From NCBI GenBank assembly GCA_017590115.1, contig JAGGNK010010892.1, positions 5,051,927-5,115,926 on the forward strand: DNA of 64,000 nt. Direction: 5' to 3'. The DNA is from Montifringilla adamsi. Taxonomy: Eukaryota > Chordata > Aves > Passeriformes > Passeridae. The position numbers and the translations under genes were made by a program. Below are positions 29,768 to 40,883 of this stretch, piece after piece. Position 1 is the stretch's first letter. Every line of letters starts with the position of its first letter. The notes under the pieces are model-generated. The model was given only the letters and a program-made list of their open reading frames with translations, made no database searches and was not told where the DNA came from.

Positions 29768-31359
29768 CACTGCAAGTACCAGACATCCGAGGAGAAGATC
29801 TGCCCAGCACCACTTGGCACAGGGTGCTCCCTGCCATGCGTGGAGATACAGGGTTGCAGCAGAATGGGCCATGAGATTCTGAGCAGAAATTCAAAGTTTA
29901 GATCCCAATTTTTTTTCCTTCGGCTATCATTGGAGCCTTTACCCATCATCTGTAGCCTTCATCCCTCTTCCTGTGGACTTGCTTGTGACAGGCCCTCTTA
30001 TCTCTTTGAAAACAGACCCAGAACTGACAGCCTTCACAGCACTGGCCCTGTTAGGTATCACAGATGAAGCATTATCTTCTCAACCTGGACCAGGAGGTTA
30101 CTGGAAATGCATCCACATGATCCAGAGCAGTGCTGACCCCTCTGGGCTCCTCAGCCTCCATGTCCTGCAGCTCAGGAGCTGGAGCACTGACCCCAGAAGC
30201 AAAGGTTTCCTTTGAATCTGGCACATCCTCATCTTTTATTCATGGTGGGTCATCCATGGTGATGAGTCAAAGTAGGAGGAGGAAGAGAGATTAGAACAGC
30301 TACAAAACCACCTGAAGATGCAGATGGAATCTCAGAGGGGACAGTCGGGATTAAGAGACCTGATTTCAAAAGTGGCAAATTGCTTTAAATACTTTATGTT
30401 TACAAATTATGTACCCAGAACCTGAGGAACTCCAGATTTCCAGCAAATTAATTCCCCTGAAATAAGGGATGTATTTTCTGTCTCTGTGTTTGCAGGTTTC
30501 AGAACAGCTCTGAGTTTTTGCACAGTATTTGAGATGATTTACTGAGATCTAAGTAGGGTTGTCAGTGAGCATACTTGGGTGTCAGTCTCTTGATCTTCAT
30601 TGATTTGTATCCATTTATGCCAGCTCAGGATTATTCTTTCAAGAAGATGGCTCTGAGTACCCAAGCTTTAAAGCCCAAGTTGGTTTAATTGGACTCTTAG
30701 GTAAAGTGTTTCATGTTTCCAAAGCAGGATAAACACAAAGACACTTTGACAGGGTTACTGATCCAAGCTTAAAAGTAAGTGTTTTTTTCTGGGAATTGTG
30801 CTGTCATTTGTGCTCATGGATTTACAGGGAGCCATCAGGAAACAAGGCAAGCCTGATCCACATGGAACCACTGGCACCACCACTGGCAACCAGGCAGATC
30901 TGGATTTTAAATAGGATCATGTCACCTGCAACCAAATTCTTTGTTAGGGAAGGTAATGTTATGCATGGAACTAAAGGTCACAAACATCCCAGTCCAGACT
31001 TTGGGTCTTTGTATCCAGATACTTTTGTTTGTCCCATTGGAGGAGTAAGGCTGACAGTGAATTTTATCTCTGAAGCCAACTTCTGCAAAATCTGAAGGAG
31101 GTGGGAGGCTGCATCCAGGCTGATACCTGTCCAGCCTGCACCAGAACACCTCATTGCCAAATCCAGGTGCTGGCTCAGGAAGAACTCTCTGTCTGTGGAG
31201 CAACCCTGCCCTGCCCTGCCCTGCCCTGCCTGGAGGGCCCCGAGCAGAGAGGATCTTGTTCAGCCCTGGGACAAGATGAGCTGTCAGCACCAGGTAACTG
31301 TCCCAGCACACAGGGACAGGGAGAGCTGATGGACTGCTGATATTGTAGGGATTTCTGTG
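29768..31359. other. Unique sequence with a (CCCTG)n run
   Basis: About 1.6 kb. The block 30,370-30,640 is unique and AT-rich and looks like conserved non-coding DNA. At 31,204-31,231 there are five to six copies of CCCTG. A 99-codon + frame at 30,796-31,095 has no recognisable domain. A pyrimidine-rich TTTGCAG near 30,490 is a possible acceptor, but no matching exon was found. Confidence 0.35.
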
Positions 31360-32041
31360 TGTCTTAGGTTAGAAATGGGGCTGTGTATTCTATTTCCATC
31401 TGTCAGAGCTGGGGCAGTTCTCTGCTATTCACGGGGCAGTTTTCTTGGTCTCTCCCACAGCCAATCCTCCCTCCAGGAGATCTCTGCTGTTCATGGCCAG
31501 GGAGTGTCCCTGCAGGGCTGATCAAATTCCATCATCCCATGGGGAGATGCTCCGGCCAGGGCAGGAGCCAAGCATTCCTCCCTGGATACAATCTGAGCCT
31601 GGAACAGCACAGCAGCCTTTGCCCACTGCATTCCCAGAGGAGCAGCTTTCTCCTGCCCTGCATTGCCAGAGGAAGAGCAGCCCATCTCCAGCAGCCCTGG
31701 AGCTTCAGAGGAAAACTGCAGCCTTGTGCAGGATCCCTGCTCCAGCAGAACCACAGCTGGCACTGCAGGAGGGCTGAGCCCCCATGGGATGGGACTGTGC
31801 CACCACCCTGACACACAGGGGGACAGGGCCTCTTCTGACTCTGGCAGTTTTCTTTTTTTGTGTTATTGCATTTGCATTTTTAATTTTCCCAGTAAAGAAC
31901 TGTTATTCCTATTCCTATATCTTTGCCTGAGAGCCCCTGAATTTCAAAATTATAATAATTTGGAGGGAAGGGTTTTACATTCTTCATTTCCAGGAAGCTC
32001 CTGCCTTCCTTAGCAGACACCTGTCTTTTCAAACCAAAACA
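31360..32041 (+). mobile_element. LTR family B copy 4 (long form)
   Basis: 682 bp, TGTCTTAGGTTAG to CAAACCAAAACA. The outer parts match family B copies 1 and 3. The middle of about 400 bp (31,440-31,840) is nearly identical to the minus-strand copy at 54,947-55,636 and absent from the short copies. That middle holds an open frame of about 110 codons shared by both long copies. No 5-bp duplication is present directly at the ends. Instead a diverged 16-17 bp direct repeat around GGGATTTCTGT lies at 31,344-31,359 and about 32,045-32,063. Confidence 0.85.
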
Positions 32042-34387
32042 AAATTGTTGGGATTTCTGTTGGTACAATCAAGTCTCTTTTTTCCTAGGCAAAAGGATAA
32101 ATCCTTACAAACCATGGATGTCTGGGATTCCGAGAAAGTTGCAGGAGTATCCAGCACATCTCCTGCCTTACTGTTTTATGCTGATGGCAATATTCACAAA
32201 TAAAAGGCAATCGAGGGAAGAGCAGAACATGTCATCTTCTACCGTGTGGGACTTTTATTTGTGAGACACACAAAAAATTAAGGACACTTCAGTTCTCCTG
32301 TCAAGTCTTCCATGATTAAAACAAAGGAGGAGGGATTGTATTTCACCTCTCTAACACCTGTCTAACCCCCCCCCCCCAAAAAGGGTTTGCTGCATCCCCA
32401 AGTTCCTCTCATTTGAGACTTCACACTTTTCTGTCTGCTGTTATTTCACATTTCATTATCTCAGTCTTTCCAGACAAAAATAGTCCCACTCTGGCAAATC
32501 ACTGGATGTTTTTTCTCTGTTGCAAACAGATTGCTTCCCTGCCCCTCCTCAGCATCCAGCCCTGGCTGCAGCAATATCCTTTCATTAGATGGATCAGGAG
32601 CATCCTGCATCCTCCATATCAGTTTCCCCCCCAGATGCTGGGATTGATGTCGTGGAAATTTCCATGTGTTCTGTTACCTGTCCTAACATAAAACACAGAC
32701 ACATGTGGGTGCATTCCTGGGCTGTTTGTCACCTCCTGTTTCCAAGCTGATGTGGAAGCTGTAGAGAAAAGACAAATGGTATTTGCCAGTTAGGTCTACT
32801 AATTACAGGACATGTTTTTGGGAGGAAAAAAAATTGTTTTCACTTGCAGTCTTTCCAATCTGTTTTGAATTAGGAGACACTTAGGATTAGAAAGTGTTTT
32901 CTCATTAGAACAAATGTCACAGATTTAAAAATCTCTTCATTTAAATTCCTCCTAATGTTCTTTGGCTTGAATGAGTGAGCTCTTAATGTCCGTTTTAATT
33001 AAAGCATTTCTGTGGGATTTCTGCCTGGGCACCTAATGACAGCAGGCCTCAGGGAGGTGGATGTGCTCCAGCTAAGAATGGGAACTCCTGGATGGCAACT
33101 GCATCAGAAACTCTCCTTTTGGGGCTTTTTAGGGAAAAGTGCTAAAGGACACACAGATTAAGAACTGCCTAAGAAACGATCCCACGCTTCCAGCGGGCAG
33201 AAATACCACACGGTTGGAGAGGCACTGGCTGGGTTTGCAAAGGGATTGATTTGAGTTTCCCAAGCCACTTTGAACTTTTCTCTTTTTGCTGCTGTTCTCC
33301 TGCCATCAGCACAGGCTCTGGCAGCCAGGCAGGGGCGCTGGGCTCAGGTGGAGCACCCTGTCCCTGCTGCCACACCCCTCCCCACATTTCTCCTCCCTGT
33401 TCAGGTGAAAGTTGGTTCTTCCCCCACTCCTCAGCAGCTCCCATGGTGCTGGATCCATTTGTCAATGCACACCCATGGGAGCTGCCAGCGAGCAGGGCTT
33501 TGTCAGCTTTCCCAGGTAAGAAATCCTTTGGCACATCAGGTTTCATCAGGCAGGTGCCTGTCTAGTGGCACAGGAAGGCAGGAAATTGCTCTAAAATAAA
33601 AGCATTTTTGGAGTAAAGCCACATTCCTCTCCTGGAGCATGGCAAAGGCAGTGGGAAGCATCCTGGTGGGGAATTGGATGATCCTGCTCCTCAGTGTTCT
33701 CTTCCATCTGGGACAGCCCCCACTTCTCCCTTTTCCCTGGAGCAGCCTGAGATGAGGAGCTGGTCCCGGCCTCTGCCTCACTTCCTGCCATCCCAGGGGG
33801 ATCCAAGAGGAGGAGGATCTGGAGGCCAAGAACCATCAGATGGTGGGAGCAGCACGTGGACAGTTTCCCTACAGGCAGTGTAGGTGTTTAAAAAACCAAC
33901 CACAGAGCCAGACCTCACTGATGGAAATCCCACAGCTGGGGAAATGCAGGAACCTGCCTGGGCTCACCCCAGTGGTGCCTGGCTCCCTCCCTCCCTCCCT
34001 CCCTCCTCCAGTGACACATAAATCTGGAGACAGTTAATAATGAAAGGCTATTAAGATAAGATTTGGTCTTTATCGTTCTCGTGCTTCCTTCATTTGTCAG
34101 GCACTTGAACCAAACAGAACAAAGTCGATCTGGGAAACGCTGCTGATACCCAGACAGTGGCAGATTTATTGGTGCTTGTGCCCAGCAGCAACAACCAAGG
34201 GACCAGGAGCTACCTGGGCAGGTGTGGCCCTGTGTGATCAGTGTCCCTGCTCCTCTCCCTGGGGACACTCATTCAAAGCAGTCACCTTCACTTGGTAGCT
34301 CATAAACAATGTCACAGCTGGAGCTGGGCAGCATTTCTGGGCCGAAAAGTACCTTGGCAGACAAAGTGTTGTTTTGAGGAAGAAACT
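32042..34387. other. Unique sequence with small C-rich repeats
   Basis: About 2.3 kb. It contains a C12 run at 32,366-32,377 and a (CTCC)n run at about 33,983-34,008. It also has an AT-rich unique block at 32,770-33,010 and a GC-rich part at 33,290-33,850 with overlapping frames of 97-125 codons on both strands. None has a domain. No transposon or splice-supported exon was recognised. Confidence 0.35.
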
Positions 34388-34585
34388 AATAAAATTCTGG
34401 AATGTGTTGTGTTGTAAGAGACCAAAATATCAGCTCATTACAAGCCCACCTTCCACTGTCCCAGGGTGCTCCAAGCCCTGTGCAACCCGGCCTTGGAAAC
34501 TTTCAGGGATGCAGAAGCAGCCACAGTTCCCTGGACAACCTGTGCCAGTGCTGCTTAACCACCACACTTCAGACAAATTTTTTTA
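34388..34585 (-). mobile_element. CR1: Worn CR1 3' fragment
   Basis: The + strand has degraded forms of the 3' end (TTCTGGAATGTGTTG). Clearer blocks follow: ACCTTCCACTGTCCCAGGGTGCTCCAAGCCCTGTG, CCTTGGAAACTTTCAGGGATG and ACAACCTGTGCCAGTG. A stretch normally present between them is missing. Minus strand, old copy. Confidence 0.82.
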
Positions 34586-34870
34586 TTTTTAATGATCTTT
34601 GGAAGTAATATTCTTCATTTGCTTCCCCTTCCCCAACACATTAATTGTTGTTCTGTCTTTTTTGAGAGAATCCTCTTTGTGCTGCCTCCCATTCAGGGCC
34701 TGTGAGCTGCTGCATATCCTGTAAGGTGGAAGAAGTGCTTAGCAGCAAATCTTTGATTTCCTCAATGTAACAGTAAGAAAAATGTAAGAAAATAAGCATA
34801 GGTTTTATTTTCAGCATGTTTTCAGCTGCATGTAGTGTGAGGATCCTGAAAGAAAAGGCATCTGGATTAC

Positions 34871-35468
34871 ACAGGGCAGCAGGTACAGCCCCAAGGCTGC
34901 CAGAGCTCCAGGAGCATTTGGACTTTCATGTGGTTGTTTCTGAGACCCCTGTTGAAGGGAGGAAAATGATGAATCTGACTCCATTAGCTCTTAGAAGGCT
35001 AATTTATTATTATATTATATTATATTATATTATATTATATTATAGAATACTAAACTAAAACTATACCAAACTATACTAAAGAATACAGACAGAAGCCTAA
35101 AAGATAATAATGAAAAACTCCTGACTCTCTCCTCAGAGAGTCCGACACAAGTGGCCCATGGTTGGCCAATAAGTAAAAACAATTCACATGCAACCAATGA
35201 AACAATCACCTACCACATTCCAAAGCAGCAAAACACAGGAGAAGAAAATCAGATAATATTGTTTTCATTTTTCTCTGAGGCTTCTCAGCTTCCCAGGAAA
35301 AGACTCCTGGGCAAGGGATTTTTCCTTTGGCACATCAGGAAAATATGACAGTGACACTTTCAGGCATGGTGTGGGATTGTTGGGTGTCCTGGGCAAGCCC
35401 AGGAGTTGGATTGGATGATCCTGGGGGCTCCTTCCAGCTCAGGATTTCTGATCCATGATTCTGTGATT
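34871..35468 (+). mobile_element. CR1: CR1 3' end split by a family A LTR
   Basis: The left part, 34,871-34,928, carries CCCAAGGCTGCCAGAGCTCCAGGAGC. The right part, 35,357-35,468, carries GGCATGGTGTGGGATTGTTGGG, AGTTGGATTGGATGATCC and the 3' terminus ATGATTCTGTGATTCC. Joined across the 6-bp duplication CTTTCA they give a normal sense-strand CR1 3' end. The insert between them is the LTR at 34,929-35,356. Confidence 0.92.
34929..35356 (-). mobile_element. Solo LTR, family A copy 3, nested in CR1
   Basis: 428 bp, with TG...CA ends (TGTGGTTGTTTCTG to ACAGTGACA on +) and a perfect 6-bp duplication CTTTCA at 34,923-34,928 and 35,357-35,362. It aligns full length, in reverse complement, to the copy at 15,530. 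On the + strand an array of TTATA units at about 35,005-35,045 precedes the region equivalent to the poly(A) signal, which is the part that varies most between family A copies. Confidence 0.95.
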
Positions 35469-36699
35469 CCTCGGCAGGAGTTCCTGCAGGCAGGAGACTG
35501 AGGGGAGACGTGCAGCCCTTCCCAGGATGTCAGCGGTACGGATACTGCCACCTGCAAGGCACCTGCTTTTTGAGATCATGTTCACTGAGTTTTCCCTCCT
35601 TTAACATGAAGTGGATGAGCCCCAGCTTCCCCCTTCCAACATCCTTTTATTGCTTTTAGACTGACTTTGAGATGGGGTAGAAAAAGAAATCTGAGAGAGG
35701 TGAGTTCCAAGGTCAGCACTGCTCACCCAGCTCTGTCATCCAACTGAGCTCATAAATTGGTGTTAACACCTCCTGGAAAGAACAACAAATATAAAAGGAG
35801 AACCTGGCTCAGACTGGGAAGCAGAGCCATTAGTGGGGCAGCCACTGCAGAGCAGAGTCTGGCATGACAGCAAATCCAGCCCAACTCCAGTGCCTGCCCA
35901 GCCCAGATGTGATCCCAGCCCCTGGCAGCATCCTGGTCATCTCCCAGGAGATGGAGATGGAGCAAGCTGCCTTTTTAGGCAACTTATTTTTCTAAACATC
36001 ACAAAGCACCTGGGTATTTCTTGCTCCTCTCCTATTAGATATCTGCTTTGGCAGAGTGCTCTATTTTATTTTTTTTTTGTTTGTTTGTTCTTTAAACATT
36101 TTTTTAGAATGGGGCTTTGTGGTGTGGAAAGCACAAATTAGTTCAGAGCCTTTCATTTGCACTCCCCACCCCTTCCACTTATGATTCCCTTCAGTGGGAT
36201 TCACAAAATCTATTATTGCTGCTGTAGATTGGCCATGGTGTGACTTTGGAGCAAATTCTTTCTATGTTGACACTGTTGCTTCATTGTTATTCTTTCTGTA
36301 TGAGTGAAACAAAATGAAAAATTCATTAAAAACAGAGAAAAAAAATGAGGAAAGAAACCCACTGGTATTTCTCTATCTCCCAGCACAAAAATCAAATGTG
36401 GAAGATTGAAAACAGGGTGATGGGAAGGGAAGGGCAAGAGATTTAAATGTCTGAAGAATCCAGCCACACACAGTGTCTAGGATAAACATGCCAATAAAAA
36501 GAATAAAAAGGACCTGTCATCTTCTCAGGGTGCCACTATCCAATTAGGAGCCAGAAAAGGGTCCCACAGGTGGACTCACTTTTTTTGGGATGTTTCAGCA
36601 GGCAGCAACCCCTCAGAGGAGCTCTGGGAGCTGCACCACAGCCCCAGGGAGCTCCCCAAGAAGGGGCTCTGCCCTCAGCCCTGCTCCCAGGGAATTAGA
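35469..36699. other. Unique sequence, no gene seen
   Basis: About 1.2 kb. A T-rich run lies near 36,066-36,090. The block 36,150-36,420 is AT-rich, unique, and has the look of conserved non-coding DNA. Short frames only. Confidence 0.35.
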
Positions 36700-37100
36700 G
36701 GATAGAATATCCTGGGCTGGGAGGGACCCCCAGGATCACCAGCCCAGCCCCAGCCCTGCCCAGACCCCCCAACAACCCCACCCTGGGCACCCCTGGCGGT
36801 GCTGTCCCAGCGCTCCTGGAGCTCTGGCAGCCTCGGGGCCGTGCCCATTCCCTGGGGAGCCTGGGCAGTGCCAGCACCTCTGGGGAAGGAACTTTTCCTG
36901 ATCTCTAGCCTGACCCTCCCTGGCACAGCTCCAGCCATTCCCTGTCACAGAGCAGAGATCCGAGCTGCCCTCGGGAGGAGCTGCAGCCCCTGATGAGGTC
37001 TGACCTCAGCCTTCCCTTCCCCAGCTGAACAAACCAAGTGACCTCAGCAATCCTCTGATGGCCTCTCCAGGCTCTCTCAGCCTGGCAGGACCCCACATTC
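36700..37100 (-). mobile_element. CR1: CR1 LINE 3' fragment, GC-rich subfamily
   Basis: The + strand shows AGAATATCCTGGGCTGGGAGGGACCCCCAGGATCA, CCCAACAACCCCACCCTGGG, CTCCTGGAGCTCTGGCAGCCTCGG, GGGGAAGGAACTTTTCCTGATCTC and the distal CTCTCCAGGCTCTCTCAGCC. It is very similar to the copy at 62,648-62,960. Minus strand; the distal (5') border is approximate. Confidence 0.93.
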
Positions 37101-38934
37101 TCCCCTTTCCTGGTGAGCTGGCACCCCCAGGCCCCACATGGCCCCAAGTCCCCACAGACAGCACCTCTAGTCTGGCTTGCTCTATTTTTCCAAGCAGGGA
37201 GGCATAGGCAGGAAGTGGCAGGGAGGGGACAAACTGAGGGAATCTGAGGCATGGCCAGACTGTTGCCAGTGGGACTCTGAGAACATCCATCCCATGGATG
37301 CTGTGGTGGGCTCCCAGTGCCTCCTTCTCTGGTGACAGCACTCTGCCTGTGCACAGCCCCGTGCTGACTTCTTCCAGGGCCTTCTGAATTTCCCAGTCTG
37401 CAGCCTCAAGGACACCCATTCAGGATCGGAGGGACAGATCCTCAGGGGAGGCACAGCCAGAGGAGCTGGGCCATGCTCTGGAGCTCCTCCTCACCAGTGG
37501 GACCTCAGCAAAATTGCTCTGTGCTTCAGCCTCAGAGCAGTGTGTGGCTGTTCAGGGCAGACCAAGGGACTTGGATCAGCAGATCCTCAGCTCTGCAGGC
37601 TGGAGGTCCCTGTCCACTTTTCCCTGGGATAAAAGGCTGATAAGGAGCATAAGTTCCAGTTCCTCACATGGAAGCCCACAGCACCCCAGTGCCTTGGTGC
37701 TGGGAAGGGCTTTGGTGTGGCCTCCTACGTTCTCTGGCACATCAAGTCAGCACCTCACAGTGCAGGTGGCTTTGTAAAGGCTGGATGAGCCCTGGGCTCC
37801 AGGGAGATTAGGGATGGGTTGGGCTCTACCTGAGTGCCAGTTACAAGGGGCAAGACCCCTCAGGGCTCTTTCCTGGGACATGCCCTAACAGCCATGGCAA
37901 TGACCTGAGAAATGCACTCTCAAAATGAGATCCTCAGTGTCCCTTCCAACCTGAGCTCTCCTGGAATCTTGTAGCTCCACAATCTTCTTCCCAAACCTGC
38001 TGCAGGTTTGCTCGGTAGCTGCAGCTTTTTTATCTCCTGACAGACTCTCACAGAGATCAGGTCTTGATCTCCACAATCACCGCTACATTATTATCCATCT
38101 CGGGAGGGGGACACCCCCCCAAAATAATCGCCTAAATATTTTTTAAAAATAAAAATGACAAAACATTTCCCAGTATCTCTGCTGAGGAATGTCACAGGGG
38201 AAGAAAAACTCTTTTTGTGATCAAGAGACTGAACTTCAAAACACCCAAACTGCACATCTCCGTGGGGCACCTTTCTGCAGGTTTATTAATAAGAAATAAT
38301 TGTTTTAAATGCAGAAAAGCCTGTGTACTTTCTATTCCCTTCCAGAAGCCCTGCATCACTTGTCCTTAATGAATAATGAAAGATGCTTTTGTATTGCTTC
38401 CCACCCATAGACTTTCAAGTGATTGTTAAGCAATAATAAATAGGACTCTAAAGAAATCAGGGCTTGATGAAAACTTAATTCTGGACTAATAAGAGAAGCA
38501 CCTGCTGTTGCACAAGTTTATAGATGTTCCTGGGGCTTTGGTGGGTGGAGAATTTTGGTGAAAGCTCTGAATGTTCCAGCCCTGGGAAAATATCACTAAA
38601 TGATTCTGAAATGTTGTTGTGTAGCTCCAAGGGAATTAGAATTTGGAAGGAAACCAGGACATGCCATGGCCAGAACAGGCACCTTGATGCCCTGATCACA
38701 GCCCTGCTGTGATGCCCTCTGTGATCTCACTCTGAGGCGGGATTTATCATGGAAAGCCAAACCCAAAGAGGAGATTGTTCTCCAAGGAGAGAGGGAGAGC
38801 AACATCCCATGTCAGACTGGAGATTTGGATTTCATGGGAAAACAGTGCATTCCACCAGGAAGCTGACGTGGCTTTCAGCCCTGCCAAGGGAAAGCACATG
38901 GTGCAGGTGAAAAACTGAAGCTTGGAAGGGATAT
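37101..38934. other. Unique sequence, no gene seen
   Basis: About 1.8 kb. The part from 37,100 to 37,900 is GC-rich with domain-free frames on the minus strand (137-149 codons, partly in CR1). The part from 38,130 to 38,480 is AT-rich unique DNA resembling conserved non-coding sequence. Confidence 0.35.
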
Positions 38935-39180
38935 CATGGAATAATGGCATGGGTTGGGTTGGAAGAGACCTTAAAGGCCGTCTCATCCTACCCCTGCCAT
39001 GGCCGGGAACACCTTCCACCATCCCAGGTTGCTCCAAGCTCCCTCCAACCTGGCCTTAGACATTTCCAGAGATCCAAAGGCAGCCAAAGCTGCTCTGGGC
39101 ACCCTGTGCCAGGGCCTGCCCACCCTCAGATGGGAGAATTTCTTCCTGATATCCAATCTAATCCCTGCCCTGTGTCAGCC
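38935..39180 (-). mobile_element. CR1: CR1 LINE 3' fragment
   Basis: The + strand shows GGGTTGGGTTGGAAGAGACCTTAAAGG, CCCCTGCCATGGCCGGGAACACCTTCCACCATCCC, GGCACCCTGTGCCAGGGCCTG and TTCTTCCTGATATCCAATCTAA. Minus strand, 5' truncated. Confidence 0.94.
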
Positions 39181-39534
39181 ATGAGTTGCCAAAGAAAAAT
39201 TAAGCTGAAAAGGCCAGTTAATTGCTCTCTTTTGGGTTGGTAGGTACTGAGTTCTTGCCTCCAGCTCACAGCCAGAGACATCTTGATGTTGACAGGAGTT
39301 CACCTTACTGAGGGTCCTTTACCCAGTCTTCAGAGGTATCTTCTGAGCACCTCAACACTCTCACCGGTCCCATCAGCAATCAGCACTGTGTTGGGTAGTT
39401 TTGTCTAACTGATCACTTAAATACCACTGTAATTCTGTTGGGATCAGTGGGGAAAACTTATGGGGGCTTTGCCTTGATTGTCAATCATTTGTACTGTTGC
39501 ACTATCCCAGGCATGTACCAGGAATAAATTTCTT
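39181..39534. other. Unclassified 350 bp between two CR1 copies
   Basis: Unique sequence with TTGGGTAGTTTTGTC and an AATAAATTTCTTGAC end near 39,520-39,536. The AATAAA close to the right border hints at an LTR or retroposon end, but no duplication or TG...CA pair was found. Confidence 0.3.
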
Positions 39535-39675
39535 GACTGAAAGGGTTGTCCAGCCCCGGCACAGCTGCCCAGGGGGATTTAAAAGCTGTGAGGATATGGC
39601 ACTTGAGGACATAGGTTAGTGGTGAGCTTGGCATCGCTGGAATAAGGGCTGGACTTGATGGTGATTCTGTGATTT
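39535..39675 (+). mobile_element. CR1: CR1 3' end, sense
   Basis: Contains CTGAAAGGGTTGTCC, AGCTGCCCAGGG, GATTTAAAAGCTGTGAGGATATGGCACTTGAGGAC, TAGTGGTGAGCTTGGCA, GGACTTGATGG and TGATTCTGTGATT. These are in the sense order of a CR1 3' end, with a small internal deletion. + strand. Confidence 0.9.
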
Positions 39676-39929
39676 ATGCCTCTGTGATGGCTCGCTCCTG
39701 CTGGTGAGCTCTTGCCCTTCCCTAACACGATGCTGAGAGCAGCTGCATGAAATTATTTGCATTGATGTCACCCGAACCCCGCTGCCGTGAGCTGGGAGCA
39801 CAGAGCGGGAGCTGTGGAACCCGTGTGCCACCTCCAAGCGATGCTGCTCCTGCACAGCTCCGCGTATGCCCGTCCCTCTAGCGCCGGGGCTCTCCGCCTG
39901 GGCTTCCCACGCCTTTAGACAGCGGCGAG

Positions 39930-39990
39930 ATGCCGGACGTCAATTTCGGTCAGGAAACATCATTTTCCCAAGAGAACCGCTTTCTTCCCG
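39930..39990 (+). other. Possible alternative first exon with an ATG
   Basis: An ATG at 39,930 opens a frame of 20 codons that ends exactly at a consensus splice donor, CCCG|GTGAGTGCC (GT at 39,991-39,992). Exon phase would be 1. The ATG context (GCGAGATGC) is moderate. No family is recognised from so short a piece. Equally, the donor could belong to an untranslated exon, or be unused. Support is the donor quality and the CpG-island setting only. Confidence 0.3.
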
Positions 39991-40379
39991 GTGAGTGCCA
40001 GCAGCAGGCGGACACAGAATGGAGCAGCCGAGCTGAGCATCGCGCTGTTACCGAGAGCCCCTGGGGAAGAGCGGCCGGGCTGGAGCTCCGCGCTGGACCC
40101 GCGGCTCCGCTGCGCGCTCGGCGGGGACACCGCGGGTGCGAACTTCGGCTGCGGCTCCGGTGAACCGGGTGTAGGCAAAGAGCGAGCGGTGCCGCTGCGA
40201 GCGCTGGGAGCGGCTGCTCCGCAGCTCCCGGGCCGCGCTGCGGAGCCGACACCGCCGATACCGAGAGCCCCGAGCGGAGCCGACCCCCGCCAAAGCCGCC
40301 CCGCCGCTCCCTCACGGGGACCCGCGCCCGGAGCAGCCCCGCGCGCCCGGCCCCGCCCGCGCCCGCCCCGCTCTGGACT

Positions 40380-40736
40380 CTTCCACCGCTCGGGCAGCGG
40401 AGCGGGAGGGAGCGGGCGGAGCGGGGCGAGCGGCGCTGCCCCGGGCCGAGCGCCGGCGGTGCTGCCCTGTCCGACACAGCTCCGTGAGGCCGGATCGGTA
40501 CAGGCTGCGCCGCAGCAGCAGCGAGAGCGGTCGGCGGGCGGAGGGGTGGGCTCTCCGCGGTGCGTGGGTCCCCCCCGGCTTGGAGCCGTGGTACGGTCGG
40601 CGGGAAGGAGCCGCGGCGCGGGGCGGTGCGCGGCACTGAGCCGGCGGCTCCCGCGGGCGAGGCGGGACGGGCCGGGCCCTCCGTCCGCACGGCGCCGACC
40701 TGCCCGGCACCGACCTGCCCGGCACCGACCTGCCCG
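40380..40736 (+). other. Candidate non-coding first exon
   Basis: The right border is a strong donor, TGCCCG|GTGAGTGCTG (GT at 40,737-40,738). The left border (transcription start) is not visible; I place it just downstream of the GC boxes as a guess. The exon would be very GC-rich. It ends in three tandem copies of a 15-bp unit. A good acceptor follows 147 bp later, at 40,883. The identity of the gene cannot be read, and no downstream coding exon was recognised in the remaining 23 kb. Confidence 0.45.
40691..40735 (+). repeat. 15-bp tandem repeat, three copies
   Basis: GGCGCCGACCTGCCC followed by two copies of GGCACCGACCTGCCC fill 40,691-40,735 exactly and stop one base before the predicted exon end at 40,736. 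Length variation here would leave the donor intact. Confidence 0.92.
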
Positions 40737-40854
40737 GTGAGTGCTGCCGCCCCTTCCCCCGGCTGCTGCGGGGGGCCGCTCCCGCCAGCTGGAGCGTGCG
40801 GTCCGTGCTGACAGCGCGGGTCCCCCTGCCAGTGGCACAGTGACTTAGTGCTGC

Positions 40855-40883
40855 TTTATTAATTTTTTTTTTTTCCTTTTCAG
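40855..40883 (+). promoter_or_regulatory. Strong splice acceptor candidate
   Basis: A CTTTATTAAT stretch that could supply a branch point is followed by a run of 13 T and TTTTCAG, with AG at 40,882-40,883. With the donor at 40,737 it would define a 147-bp GT-AG intron. The following sequence from 40,884 is GC-rich. A possible weaker donor (GCCGG|GTGGGT) is near 40,995. Confidence 0.45.

Noticed and set aside
30796..31095. 99-codon + frame as a retroviral envelope remnant
   Set aside because: A few suggestive residues only; no envelope motif or flanking provirus could be shown.
31204..31231. (CCCTG)n run as a functional element
   Set aside because: Ordinary short microsatellite without context.
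39950..40838. Long Ala/Arg/Pro/Gly-rich frames on both strands of the CpG island
   Set aside because: Simultaneous open frames on both strands are expected in very GC-rich DNA, and composition is not protein-like. A downstream frame continues into CR1.
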